From an uncultured Clostridia bacterium (GTDB lineage: Bacteria > Bacillota > Clostridia > Oscillospirales > Oscillospiraceae), in contig CAMUZA010000006.1 of the NCBI GenBank assembly GCA_947165085.1, positions 1 through 63,187 on the forward strand: 63,187 nucleotides of DNA, in the 5' to 3' direction. Below, one piece after another: positions 58,570 to 63,187 of the stretch (its first letter is position 1; the number at the start of each line of letters is the position of its first letter). The notes under the pieces were generated by a model. The model saw only the letters and a list, made by a program, of their open reading frames with translations. It ran no database searches and was not told the DNA's origin. The position numbers and the translations under genes are program-made.

Positions 58570-59109
58570 ATGAAAAAGCAATGGGGCACTATCCTGATCG
58601 GTGTCATTCTGATTCTTGCAGTTCTGCTCTGCTTTGGCGTTTTTCAGCGTTCGGAGCAGTCCGCTTCGTCCGAAACGCAAACCGCGGAGCAAACGCTGCC
58701 GCCCGAAACAGGCGCGACAACGGCTGCGCAGGAAAGCGTCGCGGAGCCAACGGCGCTCGACGAATCCGGAACGTACTCCTCCATGGAGGACGTTGCGCTC
58801 TATATCCTCACCTACAACAAGCTGCCGTCGAACTTTATCACCAAGAACGACGCCCGAGAGCTCGGATGGGATGGCGGTTCTCTGGAACCCTACGCGCCCG
58901 GCAAGTGCATCGGCGGCGACCGCTTCGGAAACTATGAAGGACTGCTTCCCGAAGCGCCCGGCCGCACGTATACGGAATGCGACATCGACACACTCGGCGC
59001 AAGCTCGCGCGGCGCAAAGCGCATCGTCTTCTCCAACGACGGCCTGATCTACTACACGGACGACCACTATGAGAGCTTCGAGCTGATTTACGGAGGCGAG
59101 GAACCATGA
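58570..59109 (+). CDS. Secreted barnase-type ribonuclease
   Basis: 179 residues: an N-terminal membrane/signal segment (about 8-25), a Ser/Thr/Glu/Ala-rich spacer (about 28-65) and a complete barnase domain: DVALYILTYNKLPSNFITK, APGKCIGGDRFGNYEGLLP, then the catalytic triad region with Glu in YTECDID, Arg in AKRIVFS and His in DDHYESFEL (corresponding to Glu73, Arg87 and His102 of barnase). It cleaves RNA after G. The signal segment lacks a clear cleavage site, so it may stay tethered outside the cell. The barstar-like gene overlaps it by 4 bases. Confidence 0.93.
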   Translation: MKKQWGTILIGVILILAVLLCFGVFQRSEQSASSETQTAEQTLPPETGATTAAQESVAEPTALDESGTYSSMEDVALYILTYNKLPSNFITKNDARELGWDGGSLEPYAPGKCIGGDRFGNYEGLLPEAPGRTYTECDIDTLGASSRGAKRIVFSNDGLIYYTDDHYESFELIYGGEEP

Positions 59110-59369
59110 CCGAGCTGAAACTGGACGCGACCAATGCGACGAGCCGAGGTGAACTGCACGACGTCTTCGCGCAGGCGCTTTCCCTGCCCGACTGGTACGG
59201 CAGGAATCTGGACGCCCTGCACGATTGCCTGACGGAGCGGAGCGAGGACGTCCGCATCACGGTCGCCGAGGATGAATTGATCGGCACGCTGGGCGAACGC
59301 TATGTGCGCAATCTGCTGCGCCTCCTGCGCGACAGCGCGGATGAGAACCCGCACATTTTGCTCGAATAA
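59106..59369 (+). CDS. Barstar-like ribonuclease inhibitor
   Basis: 87 residues, the length of barstar, with the typical helix-2 segment LPDWYGRNLDALHDCL (about 28-43). The residues that plug the barnase active site (Asp35, Asp39 in barstar) correspond to the N-L-D-A-L-H-D region here. It has no signal peptide, so it should protect the cytoplasm from the nuclease before export. Translationally coupled to the nuclease gene, with a terminator just after. Confidence 0.92.
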   Translation: MTELKLDATNATSRGELHDVFAQALSLPDWYGRNLDALHDCLTERSEDVRITVAEDELIGTLGERYVRNLLRLLRDSADENPHILLE

Positions 59370-59370
59370 G

Positions 59371-59403
59371 AAAAAAGACGGCTTCTCAGCCGTCTTTTTT
59401 CTT
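59371..59403. terminator. Terminator shared by barstar and greA
   Basis: Hairpin agacggct-tctc-agccgtct flanked by A and T runs. The converging greA gene ends 2 bases later. Confidence 0.88.
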
Positions 59404-59404
59404 A

Positions 59405-59923
59405 TCAATACTGCATCAGCGGGGCGGAGCCGTCGTCCTCGGCGTTTTCCACCGCCTGCACTTCCGCCTCGTAGCTGTAGCTGTCGCTGACCTTGACCTT
59501 GACTATGTCGCCGACCGACGCGCCGAGCACCGCCTTGCCCAAAGGCGATTCCATGCTGATGAAGCCGGCGTCCGGATCGACGCGCACGACGGAACAGATC
59601 TGAATCGTCATCGTCTCGTCGTCCTCCGGCAGATACAGGGTCACCCGGTCATAGAGCTTGACCCTGCCGATCTGCGACGGGTCGTTCTCCTCCCCGTCGT
59701 CGATGATCTGCGCAGTCTTGATCATGTTCTCCAGATAGCGCATCCGGCTGTCGTTGCGCCGCTGCGCCTGCTTGGCGGCTTTGTATTCGTAGTTTTCGCT
59801 CAGATCGCCGAATTCGCGGGTTCGCTTGACCTCCTCGATGATCTTCGGACGCTGATTCAGTCTGCGGTCTTCCAGCTCCGCCTCCATCAGCGCGATGTCC
59901 TTTTTGGTTAACTTGTCATACAT
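59405..59923 (-). CDS. greA: Transcript cleavage factor GreA/GreB family
   Basis: 172 residues, the usual Gre layout: a long N-terminal coiled coil with the acidic tip motif FGDLSENYEY (Asp and Glu that coordinate the metal in backtracked RNA polymerase), then a C-terminal FKBP-like domain (about 90-165; GFISMESPLGKAVLGASVGD). Somewhat longer than the common 157-residue form. The start at 59923 has a GAGG site; the earlier ATG lies in the GDPD gene's tail. Confidence 0.93.
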   Translation of the reverse strand: MYDKLTKKDIALMEAELEDRRLNQRPKIIEEVKRTREFGDLSENYEYKAAKQAQRRNDSRMRYLENMIKTAQIIDDGEENDPSQIGRVKLYDRVTLYLPEDDETMTIQICSVVRVDPDAGFISMESPLGKAVLGASVGDIVKVKVSDSYSYEAEVQAVENAEDDGSAPLMQY

Positions 59924-59936
59924 AGATTTGCCTCTT

Positions 59937-60773
59937 TCATAGATCGGGACGGCACAGCTCAAAGATGGGAAGCGCGCCGTTCTTTTTTGATTGCTTCACG
60001 TCCTGCGCCGTGCGCAGGGTCCAGTTGAATTCCTGCACGCCCCAGACGCGCCTGCTCACGACCGCGCCGAGACAGCTTCTGTCCTCGAATTTATAAGCGA
60101 TAAAGTGCGGGAACGTCAGCAGATTCAGACACATGTGCGTCAGCAGGAACGCCGTGATCAGGCGCAGACCGCTGCGGTCTTTGATAAAATTCGCGGCGAG
60201 CTGTCCTCGGATGACCTCCGGACGGTGCTTGCGCAGCCACAGCAGCACAAACGGGTCGAAGGATTCAATGCAGTACTGCAGCTTCGGAAAGCGGTCAAGG
60301 AGCGCGCAGACCTGCTCGGTCAGCACGGCGCGGTTCTTGCTGCCGACCGGCTTGATCTCGATCACAAGGGGCGTTCTCCCCTCAAAGATCGGCAGAACTT
60401 CCTCCAGATACGGGATTTTTTCGTCCGTTCCCTGCAGGCGCAGAACGTCCAGCTCCTGTGTCGTACAGTCGGCGATCTTGCGGTCGACGCCCGCCGTGCG
60501 GAGCAGCGATTCGTCGTGCATGACGACAAGCCTGCCGTCCTTGCTCAGATGCACGTCCAGCTCCGCGCCATAGCCGTATTCCGCCGCAAGACGGAAAGCG
60601 CGCAGAGAGTTTTCCGGCAGTCCGCGCTCTATATCGTGCAGACCGCGATGGGCGTAGGAATACGCCGCCAGTCCGTAAAACCCCTGCTTTTTCCGCTTGC
60701 CGATCGGCAGGAACAGGATCAAGATCGCAAGGAGCAGCAGGCACAGCAGAATAATCAGTACAGTCTTCATCAT
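59937..60773 (-). CDS. Membrane-anchored glycerophosphodiester phosphodiesterase
   Basis: 278 residues: an N-terminal transmembrane helix (about 3-24) and a GDPD TIM-barrel: [16 protein letters not shown] (about 41-56), [25 protein letters not shown] (about 71-95; catalytic His and metal Glu/Asp) and PLVIEIKP (about 133). It probably hydrolyses glycerophosphodiesters or lipoteichoic-acid-type glycerol phosphate. The gene starts within the MFS gene's end (1-base contact) and greA follows in 13 bases. Confidence 0.93.
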   Translation of the reverse strand: MMKTVLIILLCLLLLAILILFLPIGKRKKQGFYGLAAYSYAHRGLHDIERGLPENSLRAFRLAAEYGYGAELDVHLSKDGRLVVMHDESLLRTAGVDRKIADCTTQELDVLRLQGTDEKIPYLEEVLPIFEGRTPLVIEIKPVGSKNRAVLTEQVCALLDRFPKLQYCIESFDPFVLLWLRKHRPEVIRGQLAANFIKDRSGLRLITAFLLTHMCLNLLTFPHFIAYKFEDRSCLGAVVSRRVWGVQEFNWTLRTAQDVKQSKKNGALPIFELCRPDL

Positions 60774-62413
60774 CAGTCGTCAACGTCCAGCGCTTCCAGT
60801 CCGCGCTTTGCCACCGGCTTATTATCGCCGTGCATAACGAAGAGCATCGTCACAAACGCCAGTGCGACAAACACCGTCGCATAGGGGAAGAGCGTCGTCT
60901 TGCCTTTAACGTCCATCAATTTGCCGGACAGCCACGGCGTAACCGTCTGGGCCGCCATGCTCGCCGTATAGTAGATTCCGGTGTACTTGCCGACGTCGCC
61001 GCCGCGGCACATCTCAACGACCATCGGGAAAGAGTTGACGTTGATCGTCGCCCAGCCGATGCCGGCAAGGGCAAACAAGCAATTCATCAGAAGCGTCGGG
61101 CTGCTCTCACGGAGGAACCCCGCTACGCCGAACGACGTCGCCAGCATCACGATACCGGCAAGGATGGTCTTCTTTCTGCCGATCTTAGAGGCAATGAAGC
61201 CGACCGGCAGATAGGATACGATCGCTGCTGCCTGCGCGATGATCAGGGTAAGGTTATAGTCCTTGTTCAGGATCTCCGTCGCGTAGACCGAGTACTTGGA
61301 GGTCACCGCGTTGTAACCCATAAACCACAGGACAATAGAGGCAAGCAGGAAGATCAGGCTGCGCTTTTCGCCCTGGCCGAGCTTCTTCTTTTCCGTCCCG
61401 GTCTCTTCCTCTTCTACAATGCCGAGGCGTTCGCTCTCCTCCTGCATCTCTTTTACAAAGCGCGGTTCGCGCACTTTCCACAGGAAGATGCCGAGCGCCA
61501 GCAGCATAATGCCGGCAATTACCGCGAAATAGAGCGTGTAACTCATCATGGAGTTCTTGACCGCGCTCGTCGCGAACACAATACCCAACCCAAGCACGAC
61601 AATACCGCCCGCGCTTCCCATCAGATTGATCACAGCGTTCGCCTTGGAGCGCAGCGGTTTGATCGTGACGTCCGGCATCAGCGCGACCGCCGGCGAACGG
61701 AAGATCGCCATGGACACCAGAACCACAAGCAAAAGCAGCATAAAGAACACCAGCGTCATCGGATTTTCCGCCGTCTGCTGCCATGCGTAGGCCTGGCGCG
61801 CGGGGACGACGTAGTCCGAGTAGTGCGGGTTGGTAAATGCCTTGCCGTTTGCGTGTTTGGAAAGATCCTTCTGTTCCACTTCGTTAAAGCGGTCAGCAAG
61901 CGGGTACTCCTCGCCGTCTGCGGTTTTCACAACGCCGTTTTCATAAACGATCTGGCTGGAGATCGAAGTGAATTCCTCCGCGCTGAAAACGTCGGACAGC
62001 ACGAAGTCCTCGCCCTCCGGCGTCTTCAAAGCAGCTTTACTCTCATTGTCATAGATAACCTGCAGCGCAGCCGGGCTGTCGATGTCCGTGACCTTTGCAA
62101 TATTCTTCATCTGCATATTGTCTGCGAACGAAAGGCCGACAAAAGCGACTGCCGCAATGATCGTACCGATCAGGATAAACGGCGTGCGCTTGCCTCGTTT
62201 GCTGTTGTGCCGGTCGGAAATTGCGCCGAACAGCGGCAGCATAAAGAGCGCCAGCACGTTATCCAGCGCCATGACAGCGCCGGACGCGCCCTGTGACATG
62301 CCGAACTTGTTGGTCAGGATCAGCGGGATCGTGTTGTCGTACGCCTGCCAGAACGCGCAGATCAGGAAGAATGCAAATCCGACGTAAATCGTGCGTTTGT
62401 AGTTTAGCTTCAT
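60773..62413 (-). CDS. MFS transporter (SLC45-like)
   Basis: 546 residues, twelve transmembrane segments with [21 protein letters not shown] (the loop 2-3 motif of MFS, about 59-79) and a large hydrophilic loop (about 108-215) between segments 3 and 4 that is unusual for the family. SLC45-type bacterial members are predicted sugar-proton symporters. The start overlaps the stop of the HAD gene by 4 bases (ATGA), so it is co-expressed with it. Confidence 0.88.
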   Translation of the reverse strand: MKLNYKRTIYVGFAFFLICAFWQAYDNTIPLILTNKFGMSQGASGAVMALDNVLALFMLPLFGAISDRHNSKRGKRTPFILIGTIIAAVAFVGLSFADNMQMKNIAKVTDIDSPAALQVIYDNESKAALKTPEGEDFVLSDVFSAEEFTSISSQIVYENGVVKTADGEEYPLADRFNEVEQKDLSKHANGKAFTNPHYSDYVVPARQAYAWQQTAENPMTLVFFMLLLLVVLVSMAIFRSPAVALMPDVTIKPLRSKANAVINLMGSAGGIVVLGLGIVFATSAVKNSMMSYTLYFAVIAGIMLLALGIFLWKVREPRFVKEMQEESERLGIVEEEETGTEKKKLGQGEKRSLIFLLASIVLWFMGYNAVTSKYSVYATEILNKDYNLTLIIAQAAAIVSYLPVGFIASKIGRKKTILAGIVMLATSFGVAGFLRESSPTLLMNCLFALAGIGWATINVNSFPMVVEMCRGGDVGKYTGIYYTASMAAQTVTPWLSGKLMDVKGKTTLFPYATVFVALAFVTMLFVMHGDNKPVAKRGLEALDVDD

Positions 62414-63187
62414 GGTTTTCTCTCTCCTATCATGTCATTGAGCAGCGCGCGGATATTGTCATATATATGGGTCGGTTTTTCGGGACTGGTTTCAACGTCT
62501 TTGAGCGTGCTTTCACCGGACAGCACCAGCGCGGCGTCGACGCCGGCATGGATGCCGCAGGCGATGTCCGTATAGACGCGGTCGCCGATCAGCAGAGTCT
62601 CATCTTTGGAATAGCCGTATTTTTCCATGGCGAGCAGCGCCATTTGCGGCTCCGGCTTTCCGATGAAAACGGGTCTTCTTCCGGTCGCGCGGAAGAGCAT
62701 TTCGCACACCGAGCCGCAGTCCGGCACATAACCGTACCAAGTCGGGCAGACCCAGTCCGGATTAGCGGCGATGAAGTCCACGCCGCGGTTGAGAAGAATA
62801 CAGGCGTCTTCCAGCTTCTGAAAAGTCAGCTCCGTATCGAAGCCGCAGATCAGCGCGTCGACCGCCGCGTCCCGATCCTGCGTGATGCGGAAGCCCGCGT
62901 CGGCAAGCTGTTTGCGGAAGGACGCCGTGCCAAAGGCGTACAGCAGCTTCTCGCGGTAACCGTTTGCATTCAGATATACGATCAGCGCGTCAACGGAGGT
63001 CAGATAATCGTCCGCCGTCGTCGGGATCCCCAGCCGCCGCATCTTTTCAACGTATGCCTCCACGGAGCGGGAGGAGTTATTCGTCAGGAACAGGTATTTT
63101 CCGCCGATTTTTCGCACATAATACAAAAAATCGACCGTACCGTCAAAGAGCTCCTCGTCCAGATAGATCGTGCCGTCCATATCCAGC
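62410..63187 (-). CDS. HAD-IIA phosphatase (NagD-like), partial at the window edge
   Basis: About 259 residues visible, with the N-terminus running off the right edge (LDMDGTIYLDE is the first motif; the frame is open to 63187). It has HAD motifs LDMDGT (catalytic Asp), FLTNNSSRS and GDRVYTDIACGIHAGVDAAL (acidic motif IV), and the NagD-type C2 cap with ANPDWVCPTW. It is a sugar or glycerol phosphate phosphatase by family. Coupled to the MFS transporter gene. Confidence 0.92.
   Translation of the reverse strand, partial: LDMDGTIYLDEELFDGTVDFLYYVRKIGGKYLFLTNNSSRSVEAYVEKMRRLGIPTTADDYLTSVDALIVYLNANGYREKLLYAFGTASFRKQLADAGFRITQDRDAAVDALICGFDTELTFQKLEDACILLNRGVDFIAANPDWVCPTWYGYVPDCGSVCEMLFRATGRRPVFIGKPEPQMALLAMEKYGYSKDETLLIGDRVYTDIACGIHAGVDAALVLSGESTLKDVETSPEKPTHIYDNIRALLNDMIGERKP

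Overview
The window looks like a chromosomal segment of a GC-rich Gram-positive anaerobe in the Clostridia (Bacillota), probably near the Oscillospirales. This placement is inferred: Shine-Dalgarno sites are strong (AGGAGG type), -35/-10 promoters have 17-base spacing, S-layer-homology domains and Cthe_2159-type carbohydrate-binding domains occur, and there are many partner-switching (STAS/SpoIIE/RsbW-type) domains. No 16S or ribosomal protein gene is present to settle it. Most genes are on the minus strand.

Layout. 0-0.6 kb: tRNA-Pro(GGG) with its promoter and terminator, followed by repeated, shrinking copies of its 3' end in nested palindromes. 0.6-6.8 kb: a decayed lipoprotein, a zinc-ribbon protein, a polyferredoxin membrane protein, a flavin reductase plus alpha/beta hydrolase pair, and a rightward metallophosphoesterase plus cation-efflux pair. 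6.9-14.9 kb: a surface module made of a VTC-type polyphosphate polymerase domain protein, a DUF4956 membrane protein, a metallo-beta-lactamase-fold lipoprotein and an SLH-anchored Cthe_2159 protein (leftward), then an OmpR-type two-component system and a second Cthe_2159 lipoprotein (rightward). Three promoters here carry 11-base direct repeats 38-39 bases upstream of the -10 box, which suggests one small regulon. 14.9-15.0 kb: a tetR stub that still has its operator/promoter.

15.2-23.4 kb: a leftward unit of partner-switching genes: a STAS protein, a sensor SpoIIE phosphatase, a MATE transporter fused to an RsbW-like domain, and a STAS-kinase-RsbW triple fusion, followed by an azoreductase-like protein, a PHP phosphoesterase and a membrane protein. 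No sigma factor is in the unit. 23.4-24.5 kb: hairpin-rich non-coding DNA and tRNA-Ala(GGC). 24.5-28.4 kb: a BlaI/BlaR1-type regulator pair with operators, and a DUF1963 protein.

28.4-53.4 kb: a very long leftward cell-surface polysaccharide locus (23 genes) behind one clear promoter. It encodes a PglE-like aminotransferase, a PglC-like initiating sugar transferase, glycosyltransferases, two tandem Wzy-like polymerases, acetyl and pyruvyl transferases, CapF/CapG (UDP-FucNAc route, without CapE), two polysaccharide deacetylases, and an unusual set of nucleotidyltransferase-like, APH-kinase-like and thymidylate-kinase-like proteins. No Wzx flippase is visible. 53.5-57.5 kb: potABCD polyamine transporter with a tail-anchored PotD. 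57.6-63.2 kb: an E2-like acyltransferase paralogue, a barnase-barstar pair, greA, a glycerophosphodiesterase, an MFS transporter and a HAD phosphatase that runs off the right edge.
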